DNA of 60,885 nt from Cellulomonas terrae (GTDB lineage: Bacteria > Actinomycetota > Actinomycetes > Actinomycetales > Cellulomonadaceae), in assembly GCF_007990265.1 (NCBI RefSeq), contig NZ_BJWH01000025.1, positions 1-60,885 on the forward strand, given 5' to 3'. The translations under genes and the position numbers were made by a program. Below are positions 10,343 through 18,218 of this stretch, piece after piece (the stretch's first letter is position 1; every line of letters starts with the position of its first letter). The notes beneath the pieces are model-generated. The model had not been told where the DNA came from. It made no database searches and worked only from the letters and a program-made list of their open reading frames with translations.

Positions 10343-11115
10343 GCGACCACAAGCACAAGAAGTCCCCCGAGACGGCATTCGGCATCGACATCGGCGGGAG
10401 CGGGATCAAGGGCGCACCCGTGTCGCTGGCCGAGGGCGAGTTCGCCGCCGACCGGCTCCGGATCCCGACACCGCAGCCGTCGACCCCCGACGCCGTCGCG
10501 GAGACGGTCGCCAAGGTCGTCAACTCGTTCGACCTGGGCAAGGACGTGCCGATCGGTGTCACGTTCCCCGCGGTGATCCTGCACGGTGTCGCGCAGTCCG
10601 CGGCGAACGTCGACAAGTCGTGGATCGGCACGAACGTCGAGAAGGCCGTGCACGACGCGACGGGCCGCAAGGTGCTCGCCGTCAACGACGCCGACGCCGC
10701 CGGGTACGCCGAGGTCGTGTACGGCGCGGCCAAGGGCGTGCAGGGGGTCGTCATGGTCGTCACGCTCGGCACCGGGATCGGCTCGGCCCTCATCGTCGAC
10801 GGCCACCTGGTGCCCAACACCGAGCTCGGGCACCTGGAGATCGACGGGTACGACGCCGAGTCGCGGGCCGCCGAGAGCGTGCGCGACCGGGAGGGGCTCG
10901 ACTGGGCGCAGTGGGCGGAGCGCCTGCAGCGCTACTTCACCGTGGTGGAGAACCTGTTCTGGCCCGACCTGTTCGTCGTCGGCGGCGGCGTGAGCAAGCA
11001 CCACAAGGACTTCCTGCCGCTTCTCGACATCCGCACGAAGATCGTCCCGGCCGAGCTGCGCAACGCAGCGGGCATCGTCGGCGCTGCCGCGCTGGCGGCG
11101 CAGGCTCACGGCTGA
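10339..11115 (+). CDS. ppgK: Polyphosphate glucokinase
   Basis: Phosphorylates glucose to glucose-6-phosphate with polyphosphate (or ATP), an actinobacterial ROK-type enzyme. The 258-residue protein shows the phosphate-1 motif [21 protein letters not shown], the second phosphate motif [11 protein letters not shown] and ELGHLEIDG. Downstream FVVGGGVSK is the adenosine-region motif. The length and the [13 protein letters not shown] segment fit PpgK better than ordinary ROK glucokinases. It is coupled to map by ATGA overlap, a conserved pairing in this group. Confidence 0.94.
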   Translation: MSDHKHKKSPETAFGIDIGGSGIKGAPVSLAEGEFAADRLRIPTPQPSTPDAVAETVAKVVNSFDLGKDVPIGVTFPAVILHGVAQSAANVDKSWIGTNVEKAVHDATGRKVLAVNDADAAGYAEVVYGAAKGVQGVVMVVTLGTGIGSALIVDGHLVPNTELGHLEIDGYDAESRAAESVRDREGLDWAQWAERLQRYFTVVENLFWPDLFVVGGGVSKHHKDFLPLLDIRTKIVPAELRNAAGIVGAAALAAQAHG

Positions 11116-11188
11116 CCAGCGCGACCTCGTCGAGGTCGCTCCCGGGGTCCACGTCGCGACGAGCGCTGTCTACACGACGACGTCGACC

Positions 11189-11884
11189 GTGGTCGTGGGC
11201 CCCGACGGGACGTGCCTGGTGGTCGACCCCGCCGTGACCGCCTCCGAGGTGGACGGCCTCGCCGCGACGATCCGGGCGCGCGGCTGGACCCCCGTCGCCG
11301 TCTGGTCGACGCACGCGCACTGGGACCACGTGCTCGACGGTCCCGCCCTCGCGCACCTGCCGCGCTGGTCGGCCGGCGTCCCGGCCACCGACCGCGAGAC
11401 GCTCGCGGCGGAACGCGACGCCGACCCCGAGCTCGCCCGGAGCGGTGAGCCGCCCGCCCCGGTCGCCGCGGCTGCATCCGACTTCCCCCGCCGCTCCCCC
11501 GGTGTGCTCGACTGGCCGGGCCCGACCGTGCAGGTCCTCGTGCACGCCGCCCACGCCCGGCCCCACACCGCGCTCTTCCTGCCCGACGCCGGGGTGCTCG
11601 TCGCGGGCGACATGCTCTCCGACGTCGAGATCCCGCTGCTGGACCTGTCGGCGGACGACCCCGTCGGGGACTACCTGGGAGCGCTCGCGCTGCTGGAGGC
11701 AACCAGTGCCGCCGTCGTCGTCCCCGGCCACGGGAGCGTCGGGAGCGATCTCCCTCGACGCGTCGCGGCTGACCGTGCGTACCTGTCCGCACTCGTCGCC
11801 GGGGCCGACGTCGACGACGAGCGGTGCGCGCATCCCTGGACGGCGGCGGCCCATGTCGCCCACCGGGACGCCGTGGGACGATGA
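11189..11884 (+). CDS. MBL-fold metallo-hydrolase (start uncertain)
   Basis: A metallo-beta-lactamase-fold hydrolase with the metal motif THAHWDH, further ligands in HAAHARPH, AGDML and VPGHGS. The first in-frame ATG/GTG/TTG is the GTG at 11189, giving 231 residues. However the frame is open upstream back into ppgK, and the upstream codons encode DLVEVAPGVHVATSAVY, a stretch that looks like the conserved first strand of the family. The true start is therefore likely earlier and non-standard. A CTG at 11084 is the only obvious candidate. The substrate is unknown. Its TGA overlaps the ATG of the next gene. Confidence 0.8.
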   Translation: MVVGPDGTCLVVDPAVTASEVDGLAATIRARGWTPVAVWSTHAHWDHVLDGPALAHLPRWSAGVPATDRETLAAERDADPELARSGEPPAPVAAAASDFPRRSPGVLDWPGPTVQVLVHAAHARPHTALFLPDAGVLVAGDMLSDVEIPLLDLSADDPVGDYLGALALLEATSAAVVVPGHGSVGSDLPRRVAADRAYLSALVAGADVDDERCAHPWTAAAHVAHRDAVGR

Positions 11885-12177
11885 GCCACATGGGATGGCT
11901 CGTCGCCGGCGGGGTGGTCACGCTCGCGCTCCTGCTCGTCGCGGTCGACCGCATGACGGCCCGTGGCTGGTTCGACCGCCGCCGTCCGCGCGAACGGCGC
12001 CCGAGCGGGGGCGTGGGTGGTGCCGGCGCGTTCGGTGCGCTCGTCGACGTGTTCCAGCCCAACCGCGAGTACCTCACCGCCGAGCAGGACCGCCAGCAGC
12101 TCGACATCAAGCAGACCGGGGACGCCGCCGGGCGGCTCGACCTCGACTCGGGTGTCGTCCGCCTCGACCCGAGGTGA
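11881..12177 (+). CDS. Small one-TM protein, DUF6191-like
   Basis: A 98-residue protein starting at the ATG that overlaps the upstream stop (ATGA). It begins with one membrane segment (about residues 4-21), then an arginine-rich stretch, then FGALVDVFQPNREYL and a C-terminal LDLDSGVVRLDP. This layout resembles actinobacterial DUF6191 proteins, whose function is unknown. The overlap suggests co-expression with the MBL hydrolase. Confidence 0.65.
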   Translation: MSHMGWLVAGGVVTLALLLVAVDRMTARGWFDRRRPRERRPSGGVGGAGAFGALVDVFQPNREYLTAEQDRQQLDIKQTGDAAGRLDLDSGVVRLDPR

Positions 12178-12217
12178 CGGGTCGCGCGTGTCGGCGGTCG
12201 CCCCTAACGTGCGACGC

Positions 12218-12628
12218 ATGACGCCTGTGGTCTCGCACCTGACGATCGACGCCGCCGACCCGCACACCCTCGCCCGCTGGTGGAGCGAGGCCCTCGGGTG
12301 GTCCTACGTCTGGGAACCGGCCGAGGACGACGACGAGATCGCCATCGAACCGCCCGACGGCGCCGCGACCGGATGGCTCTTCATCAGGGTCCCCGACGCC
12401 AAGGTCGCCAAGAACCGTCTGCACGCCGACCTGCGCCCGCCCAACGGCTCCGACCAGGCCTCCGAGCTCGACCGCCTGCTCTCGCTCGGCGCGACGCGCG
12501 TGGACATCGGTCAGGGCGACGTCCCCTGGCACGTGCTGGCCGACCCTGAGGGCAACGAGTTCTGCCTGTTGCGCAGCACCCCCGACCAGCTCGCGGCAGC
12601 GCTCGCCGCGGAGGCGTCCGGCGCGTGA
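12218..12628 (+). CDS. VOC-superfamily (glyoxalase/bleomycin-resistance-like) protein
   Basis: A 136-residue protein made of two beta-alpha-beta-beta-beta modules. TPVVSHLTIDAADP and ARWWSEALGW form the first, and DPEGNEFCLL is the usual closing metal-ligand strand. VOC proteins bind a divalent metal and act as dioxygenases, lyases, thiol transferases or binding proteins, and the substrate is not predictable here. A TAACGT box at 12205-12210 ends 7 bases before the ATG, so the gene seems to have its own leaderless promoter. Confidence 0.85.
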   Translation: MTPVVSHLTIDAADPHTLARWWSEALGWSYVWEPAEDDDEIAIEPPDGAATGWLFIRVPDAKVAKNRLHADLRPPNGSDQASELDRLLSLGATRVDIGQGDVPWHVLADPEGNEFCLLRSTPDQLAAALAAEASGA

Positions 12629-12699
12629 TCGTTCCCCCACACGGGTGACGGGGGCGCGTCAGGGTCGAATTCGGACGAATCGGTCGGTACCTTCCCTGA

Positions 12700-13584
12700 A
12701 TGATCAGCGTCGAACTACCGGTCGTGGGGGACGTCGCCTGGCAGGACTGGGAACAGTGGGCACCGCTCGCCGTCTCCCTCCTGACCCTCATCGCCGCGCT
12801 CGGCGCCTGGATCGTCGCAGGCAAGGCTGCCCGCCGTTCCAAGCGGCTGGCTGAGGCCACGCACAAGCAGACGAAGGTCTTCGACGAGCAGGTCGGGATC
12901 GCCCGGGACGCGATCGCCCTCGCCCAGCAGGAGGCCCAGGGAGCACGCAGGGACGCCGACCGCCAGCGTGCCGAGGCCGACCGGATGCGCAGGATGCTCG
13001 AAGAGGCGCGGCTCGACGTGCTGGCCCCGACGATCGTCGCCCGAGCCTTCCCGGAGGGCTCCGGCACCCCCGGCCGCCCGGCGCTCGAGTACTGCCAGCT
13101 CACCACCGGCGGCCAGGACCGGTGGCGCCCGCTGACCGGTCAGCTCCAGGTCGGGCGCGACGAGACGTACGCGTTCCGTACCGCCCTGACCATCTGGTTC
13201 GAGAACGTCTCCGACGGCGTCGCCCAGGTCAACGTCATCGAACCCGCCGGCGGCGAGCTGGACCTGCTGCCCGGGCACCCCCTCGTCGTGCCCGCACGCG
13301 AGTCCCGCAGCGTCACCTGGATGCGGTTGTGGACGTCCCGGGACCTCGACAGCGACGCCCGGATCCAGGACCCCGCCGCGTGGCTGTTCAACCTGACGTT
13401 CACGGTCACCGACCTCGGCGTGCACGTGCGCGACACGTACGCGTTCGACGGCGACCTGCGGTTCTTCGACCGGGACGGTGCGTGGCTCGTCGTCATGCCC
13501 GAGCCGCCGCTGCCGTGGACCTCCGACGTCGCGTCGATGCTGACGGGCCGCACCTACGAGTCGCTGCCCGCCTCCGTCAGCTGA
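12700..13584 (+). CDS. Unrecognised membrane-anchored coiled-coil protein
   Basis: I do not recognise this 294-residue protein. It has a single membrane segment at about residues 24-42 (LAVSLLTLIAALGAWIVAG), then a positively charged stop-transfer stretch and a coiled coil to about residue 115 rich in Arg, Glu and Ala. The C-terminal 180 residues look like a beta-rich globular domain with no motif I know. A TACCTT box at 12688-12693 lies 6 bases before the ATG. The last 8 bases overlap the convergent GatB/YqeY gene. Confidence 0.8.
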   Translation: MISVELPVVGDVAWQDWEQWAPLAVSLLTLIAALGAWIVAGKAARRSKRLAEATHKQTKVFDEQVGIARDAIALAQQEAQGARRDADRQRAEADRMRRMLEEARLDVLAPTIVARAFPEGSGTPGRPALEYCQLTTGGQDRWRPLTGQLQVGRDETYAFRTALTIWFENVSDGVAQVNVIEPAGGELDLLPGHPLVVPARESRSVTWMRLWTSRDLDSDARIQDPAAWLFNLTFTVTDLGVHVRDTYAFDGDLRFFDRDGAWLVVMPEPPLPWTSDVASMLTGRTYESLPASVS

Positions 13585-14026
13585 GCGCGGCCCGCACCAG
13601 CGTCGACAGCTTCTTCCCGTCCGCGGACGCACCCGCGCGCGCGGACGCCTCCTTCATGACGGCACCCATGTCCCGCACCGAGGTGGCGCCGACGTCCGCG
13701 ATCACCGCAGTGACCAGCGCCTGCAGCTCGCCGTCCGACAGCTGCGCCGGCAGGTACGTCTCGATGAGGTCCGCCTCGGCCGTCTCCGTCGCCGCCCGCT
13801 CCGGCGCACCCGCGTCGGTGTAGATCTGCGCCGAGTCGCGGCGCTTCTTGACCTCGCGCGCCAGGACCTTCAGCACGTCGTCCTCCGACAGCTCCTTCTC
13901 GACCGAGCCCGCCTTCGCCTCGAAGCGCACCGCACCGATGATCTGGCGCAGGACGCCGGTGCGCACGGTGTCGCGGGCCTTCATGGCGGTGGTCAGGTCG
14001 GACGTCAGCTGGTCCAGGGTGCTCAT
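13577..14026 (-). CDS. GatB/YqeY domain protein
   Basis: A 149-residue protein of the YqeY family, related to the tRNA-binding tail of the GatB amidotransferase subunit. Visible landmarks are the N-terminal MKARDTVRTGVLRQIIGA, the central KKRRDSAQIYTDAG and LIETYLPAQLSDGEL, and the C-terminal MGAVMKEASARAG with a lysine-rich end. It probably binds tRNA or an aminoacyl-tRNA partner, but the role of free YqeY proteins is not established. It is convergent with the preceding gene, overlapping by 8 bases. Confidence 0.88.
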   Translation of the reverse strand: MSTLDQLTSDLTTAMKARDTVRTGVLRQIIGAVRFEAKAGSVEKELSEDDVLKVLAREVKKRRDSAQIYTDAGAPERAATETAEADLIETYLPAQLSDGELQALVTAVIADVGATSVRDMGAVMKEASARAGASADGKKLSTLVRAALS

Positions 14027-14301
14027 GGAGCCATCGTGCCCTGCCCGCGCCTCGCGGCGCAGGCGCGACGTGTCGCACGGCTGATTCGGGCGAAATGCGG
14101 TGCTTTGTTCTCGACGGTGTCGCCGTCGCCGTCCTACAGTTGTGACGAGTATCGGCGCCGCCACGGCGCCGACGTCGTCCAGGCAGAGCCCGACGGCAGG
14201 GCCGCGCCAGGCACCAGGATCACCCCTTGCCGAGGTCACGCTCATCGGTGGCGGCGCGATGACCGACCTGAACATCTCCCTGACGTCCGGCGGGTGACCG
14301 C

Positions 14302-15096
14302 ATGGCGACCTGGGTGTACCCCACAGAGGGTCGAGAAGTCACGTCCGGGTTCAACCCTGCACGCAAGCACCCGGTCACGGGAGTCGTGAAGGCGCACACC
14401 GGTACGGACTTCCGCGCAGCGAGCGGGACCCCGCTGCGGGCTGCGTGCGACGGCACCGTCGTCAAGTCCCTGTTCGCGAAGGGCTCGCCGGGGAACTACG
14501 TACGGATCGACGTCGGCGGCGGCGTGTGGATCGGCTACTCGCACCTGTCCGAACGTCGCGTGTCCAAGGGCGACCGGGTGAGCTGCGGCCAGATCATCGG
14601 CCTGGCCGGCGCCACGGGCTCGGCCACCGCCGCGCACCTGCACTTCGAGGTGTCGGTCGACGGCGTGAAGATCGACCCGGTCCCGCACCTGGAGGCCAAC
14701 GTCGTCGGCGTTGCCCTCCTCGTGGAGAAGCAACCCCCACCGAGTCTGGAGGACGACATGCCCACTCTCGTCAACTCGCCGACGTTCGGCACCGGCCTGC
14801 TCGACGGCGGCGTCCTGACCGGCATCGGGGACCAGGCCACGGTCGACGCGTGGGCTGCGGCCGGTGCGAAGGTCGTGCCCATCAGCGACGGCGACTTCAT
14901 GCGGCTGGTACGCAGGTCGACGTCGACGTGGTTGCTCTTCTGCCCGCCGGAGAAGGGCGGGCGCGGGTTCGCGGTGTGGTCCGGCGGTCAGGCCGTCGGC
15001 CTCGGGGACGCGGGCACGGTCGAGTCCTTCAAGGCTGCCGGGGTGCCGGTGGTCGAGGTGGCCGGCGCGGACTTCGACCGTTTCACCGCCGTCTGA
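14302..15096 (+). CDS. M23-family peptidase, phage-lysin-like
   Basis: A 264-residue protein whose first 140 residues are an M23 zinc endopeptidase domain that cuts peptidoglycan crosslinks. The metal ligands are seen in HTGTD (H32, D36) and HLHFEV (H112, H114). There is no signal peptide or membrane segment, which is unusual for a host M23 enzyme and typical of phage endolysins that leave through a holin. After a PPPSLEDD linker comes a second domain of about 112 residues (MPTLVNSPTFGTG onward) that I cannot name. An ATG at 14758 inside this linker has its own TGGAGG site, so the C-terminal domain may also be made alone. No other phage gene is nearby. Confidence 0.8.
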   Translation: MATWVYPTEGREVTSGFNPARKHPVTGVVKAHTGTDFRAASGTPLRAACDGTVVKSLFAKGSPGNYVRIDVGGGVWIGYSHLSERRVSKGDRVSCGQIIGLAGATGSATAAHLHFEVSVDGVKIDPVPHLEANVVGVALLVEKQPPPSLEDDMPTLVNSPTFGTGLLDGGVLTGIGDQATVDAWAAAGAKVVPISDGDFMRLVRRSTSTWLLFCPPEKGGRGFAVWSGGQAVGLGDAGTVESFKAAGVPVVEVAGADFDRFTAV

Positions 15097-15128
15097 GCCG
15101 GCAGGGTGCCCGCGGGTCGGGGCGATGT

Positions 15129-15516
15129 GCGGATGAGTCAGTCGATACGCCGGGTTCTGTCCTCGCGCGCGGTTGCCCGCACTGCGCGAGTGGCGGCCAT
15201 CCCTCTACGACGCACGTTGCCGTACGCCTCCAGCGGCCTACCCGGGAGCTCGGGCGAGCAGCCCTCGAACGCTCCCTGTCTGACCTTGCTCCGGGTGGGG
15301 TTTACCTAGCCGCACCGGTCGCCCGGCACGCTGGTGGTCTCTTACACCACCGTTTCACCCTTGCCCGACCGGCGAGCCGGTCGGGCGGTCTGTTCTCTGT
15401 GGCACTGTCCCGCGGGTCACCCCGGGTGGGTGTTACCCACCACCCTGCTCTGCGGAGCCCGGACGTTCCTCGGCGAGCCCGAGGGCTCGACGCGGCCGCC
15501 TGACTGACTCATCCGC
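15129..15516 (-). ncRNA. rnpB: RNase P RNA (bacterial class A)
   Basis: The catalytic RNA of RNase P, which trims tRNA 5' leaders. On the minus strand the conserved core elements are readable: GAGGAACGTCCGGGC near the 5' end, GGTAACACCC, AGGGTGAAACGGTG, GTAAGAGACCACC, GGCTAGGTAAACCCC, and AGAACCCGGCGTATC near the 3' end. The ends are set by a 15-base inverted repeat, GCGGATGAGTCAGTC at 15129-15143 and its complement at 15502-15516, forming helix P1. A TATGCT box lies 7 bases beyond the 5' end. The length of about 388 nt suits actinobacteria. Ends are approximate by a few bases. Confidence 0.95.
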
Positions 15517-15522
15517 GGCGCC

Positions 15523-15528
15523 AGCATA
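15523..15528 (-). promoter_or_regulatory. Probable rnpB -10 element
   Basis: Read on the minus strand this is TATGCT, ending 6 bases before the first base of the P1 helix of RNase P RNA, the expected position for the transcription start. Confidence 0.55.
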
Positions 15529-15570
15529 GTCGCCACCCATCCGCGCGGAGCTCGGCGTCGAACCAACGCC

Positions 15571-15852
15571 ATGGACATCACACACGCCCTGACGCGACGC
15601 GAGCGCGTGATCCTCGCGCACCTGGCCCTGCCGCTGACGCTCAACGAGATCGCGGGATCGTTGTACGTGACGCGGAACACGGTGAAGTCGCAGGTCAGGT
15701 CGATCTACGTGAAGCTCGGCGTGGCTGATCGGGAGTCGGCCCTGGCCGTCGGACGTGCGCGCGGGCTCGTTCCTGCGGAGGGGACGGTGCCTGTTGTCGG
15801 GGGGCAGCTGATGGGCGTCCCGCGGCAGTCGGTTCAGACGTCGACGCGGTAG
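15571..15852 (+). CDS. Stand-alone LuxR-type HTH protein (93 aa)
   Basis: The protein is little more than a LuxR/GerE DNA-binding domain: ALTRRERVILAHLA, then LTLNEIAGSLYVTRNTVKSQ (recognition helix), then VRSIYVKLGV. There is no receiver or sensor domain. It closely resembles the other short HTH protein of this window at 53305-53535 (both have VTRNTVK followed by QVRS/QLRS and a YVK/YRK motif), so they are paralogs. The regulated genes are unknown. Its 3' end overlaps the convergent tautomerase-like gene by 19 bases. Confidence 0.85.
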   Translation: MDITHALTRRERVILAHLALPLTLNEIAGSLYVTRNTVKSQVRSIYVKLGVADRESALAVGRARGLVPAEGTVPVVGGQLMGVPRQSVQTSTR

Positions 15853-16217
15853 GTCAGGGACAGCTCGTCGCCGGAGACGCCGCGGATCCCCCAGTTCTCC
15901 GGGGGGCTCTCGATGATGATGATCTCGAGGTCGTCGGTGCCGAGACCGAGCGTGGGTGCGACGTCGTCGTAGAACGCGGCGATGAGGGCGCGGCGGGCCT
16001 CGCGGGAGCGGCCGGTGAAGCAGAGGATCTCGACCACGAGGTAGTCCTTGCTGCGCGGTGCGACGAGGTCGTCGGCGTCGAGGAGCAGGAAGCGGTGGAA
16101 CCGCTTGTCCTCGGGGAGGCCCCAGGTGCCGACGACGGCACGGTGGACGGCGTCGGAGACGGATCCGCGTCGGTCCTGCCAGACGTCGCGCCGGCCGTAG
16201 ATCTTCACGTGCGCCAT
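15834..16217 (-). CDS. Tautomerase-fold protein without N-terminal proline
   Basis: A 127-residue protein with the layout of the Tautomerase_2 family: SDAVHRAVVGTWGLPEDKRF, then EILCFTGRSREARRALIAAFYDD, and the C-terminal ESPPENWGIRG. In tautomerases the catalytic base is the proline exposed after removal of Met. Here the protein begins MAHVKIYGRR, so that position is alanine. It may lack tautomerase activity or use another residue. The start is fixed by the family alignment and by the GGAGGA upstream. An earlier in-frame ATG (16238) would also not give Pro2. Confidence 0.82.
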   Translation of the reverse strand: MAHVKIYGRRDVWQDRRGSVSDAVHRAVVGTWGLPEDKRFHRFLLLDADDLVAPRSKDYLVVEILCFTGRSREARRALIAAFYDDVAPTLGLGTDDLEIIIIESPPENWGIRGVSGDELSLTYRVDV

Positions 16218-16252
16218 GTGGTCCTCCTCGCGCTGCACCGTCGCGCGGAGCC

Positions 16253-16258
16253 TACAGT
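16253..16258 (+). promoter_or_regulatory. Probable -10 element of yaaA (leaderless)
   Basis: TACAGT ends 6 bases before the GTG at 16265. The same hexamer at the same distance precedes the peroxiredoxin gene on the other strand. Confidence 0.5.
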
Positions 16259-16264
16259 TCAGGC

Positions 16265-17044
16265 GTGCTCGTGCTCCTGCCGCCCTCCGAGGGCAAGACG
16301 CCGCCGCGCGCCCGCGGCCCCCAGCTCGACCTGGACAGCCTCTCCTCCCCCGGCCTCAACCCGGTGCGGGAAAAGGTGCTGGACGCGTTGATCGAGGTCA
16401 GCGCGTCGACGGACGCCATGCAGGTGCTGGGTGTCGGGGCGAGCCTCGATGCGGAGGTCGCGCGCAACGTGCACCTGCGCAGCCTCCCGACGGGTCCGGC
16501 GAAGCACGTGTACACCGGCGTGCTCTACGCGGCGGCCGGCCTGGACCGGCTCACCCCGACCGGCCGCGCGCGCGCCGCCGACGCCGTGCGGATCGTGTCC
16601 GGGCTCTGGGGCCTCGTCGCCCCCGACGACCGCATCCCCGCGTACCGGCTGTCCATGGCCACGCACCTGCCGGGCCTGGGGCACCTGCCCGGGGTGTGGC
16701 GAGGTCCCCTCGGGGTCGAGCTCGCGGAACGCGCAGACGGTGAGCTCGTCGTCGACTGCCGCTCAGCGACGTACCTCGCGGCGTGGCACCCGCCCCGGTC
16801 CGCCGACTGGGTGCAGGTGCGGGTGCTGCGCGAGCTCGACGGGAAGCGGTCGGTCGTCTCGCACAACGCCAAGCACACGCGCGGGGTGCTCACGCGCCAC
16901 CTGCTGACCCGTCGTGGTCGCGCACCGCAGGATGCCGAGGCGCTGGCCCGGGTCGCCGGTGAGCTCGTCGGCTCCGTCCTGCTCGCCGTCGAGCTGGGTC
17001 CTGCGACGCGGGGTGCGCGCACGCTCGAGCTCGTCGTGGCCTGA
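16265..17044 (+). CDS. yaaA: Peroxide stress protein YaaA (DUF328)
   Basis: A 259-residue DUF328 protein. It starts with the family hallmark LLPPSEGK and carries YTGVLYAAAGL, SGLWGLVAPDD, IPAYRLSM and NAKHTRGVL. In E. coli YaaA lowers intracellular iron during peroxide stress and binds DNA; whether that holds in actinobacteria is inference. The GTG start is set by the hallmark motif lying right at the N-terminus and by a TACAGT box 6 bases upstream. The next gene starts immediately after its stop. Confidence 0.92.
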   Translation: MLVLLPPSEGKTPPRARGPQLDLDSLSSPGLNPVREKVLDALIEVSASTDAMQVLGVGASLDAEVARNVHLRSLPTGPAKHVYTGVLYAAAGLDRLTPTGRARAADAVRIVSGLWGLVAPDDRIPAYRLSMATHLPGLGHLPGVWRGPLGVELAERADGELVVDCRSATYLAAWHPPRSADWVQVRVLRELDGKRSVVSHNAKHTRGVLTRHLLTRRGRAPQDAEALARVAGELVGSVLLAVELGPATRGARTLELVVA

Positions 17045-18214
17045 GTGGCACGCCGTCGGCACGTGCCGTGGTGGCTCGTCGCGGTCGTCGTGACCGTGCT
17101 CGTGCTGGTCACGGGTGCGCTCCCCGTCACGGACGCACGGGTCCTGGCGGAGCGGACGCTGCCCGTCCTGGTCTTCGTCGCGGCCCTGACGGTCGTCGCC
17201 GAGATGTGCGCCGGGGCGGGGCTGTTCGACGCCGCCGCGGGTCTGGCCTCGCGGCTGGCCCGCGGCCGCCGCTGGGCGTTGTGGGGGCTCGTCGTCGTGC
17301 TGGCGACCGTGAGCACGGCCGTGCTGTCGCTGGACACGACCGCCGTGCTGCTCACCCCGGTCGTCATCGCCCTCGCCCGGCACACGCGCACGCCTCCGCT
17401 GCCGTTCGCGCTCGCCGTGCTCGCGCTCGCGAACACCGCGTCGCTGGTCCTGCCGGTCTCCAACCTGACCAACCTGCTCGCCGACCACCTGCTGCGCGCC
17501 GACGGCGTCGGCTACCTCGGCCTGATGTGGGCGCCGGCGCTGGCGGCGGTCGTGGTGACCGTCGCCGTCCTGGCCGCGCGTGACCGGCGGTCGCTGAGCG
17601 GAACGTACGACCCCGGCCCGACGCACCCGGTGCGCGACCGGCCGCTGCTCGTCGTGTGCGCGGTCGCGGTCGGCGTCCTGGCGGTCGCGTTCGTCGTCGG
17701 CGCACCCACCGCGCCCACCGCGATCGTGGTCGCTGTCGTCCTGCTCGTCGTGACGCTCGCCCGACACCAGAAGCTCCCCGTGGCAGCCCGCGACCTGGTC
17801 CCGTGGCGGACGCTGCTCGTGGTCCTCGGCCTGTTCGTCGTCGTCGCGACCGCCCACGCCCAGGGCCTCGGCACGCTGCTCGCCCAGGCCGCGGGCACGG
17901 GCAACGGTCCGGGTGCACTGCTGCAGGTCGCCGCCACGGGCGCGCTCGCGGCGAACGCGATGAACAACCTCCCGGCCTACCTCGCGCTCGAACCGGCGGT
18001 CGGGACGGACCCGTTGCGGCTCGCCGCGCTGCTCGTCGGCACGGGCGTCGGGCCGCTCATCACGCCGTGGGGCTCGCTGGCGACCGTCCTGTGGTGGCAA
18101 CGGTGCCGCACGGTCATGCTGGACGTCCCCGCCGGGACGATCGTGCGGCAAGGGCTGCTGCTCGCCCCGCTCGCGGTCGTGGCAGCCACGCTCGCCCTCG
18201 TCGCAACGAGCTGA
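17045..18214 (+). CDS. ArsB/SLC13-type ion transporter
   Basis: A 389-residue integral membrane protein with about 11 hydrophobic helices. Half-repeats typical of the ion transporter superfamily are visible: LDTTAVLLTPVVIALAR with LANTASLVLPVSNLTNLL in the first half, and ANAMNNLPAYLAL with GVGPLITPWGSLATVLWW in the second. This fits ArsB, NhaD or citrate/dicarboxylate carriers. The substrate cannot be assigned, and no arsR or arsC lies nearby. The GTG directly abuts the yaaA stop codon, indicating an operon. Confidence 0.86.
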   Translation: MARRRHVPWWLVAVVVTVLVLVTGALPVTDARVLAERTLPVLVFVAALTVVAEMCAGAGLFDAAAGLASRLARGRRWALWGLVVVLATVSTAVLSLDTTAVLLTPVVIALARHTRTPPLPFALAVLALANTASLVLPVSNLTNLLADHLLRADGVGYLGLMWAPALAAVVVTVAVLAARDRRSLSGTYDPGPTHPVRDRPLLVVCAVAVGVLAVAFVVGAPTAPTAIVVAVVLLVVTLARHQKLPVAARDLVPWRTLLVVLGLFVVVATAHAQGLGTLLAQAAGTGNGPGALLQVAATGALAANAMNNLPAYLALEPAVGTDPLRLAALLVGTGVGPLITPWGSLATVLWWQRCRTVMLDVPAGTIVRQGLLLAPLAVVAATLALVATS

Positions 18215-18218
18215 CAGG

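Noticed and set aside
14259..14297. 12-codon ORF before the M23 gene
   Set aside because: Weak ribosome site and no comparison possible; kept only as a remark with the M23 finding.
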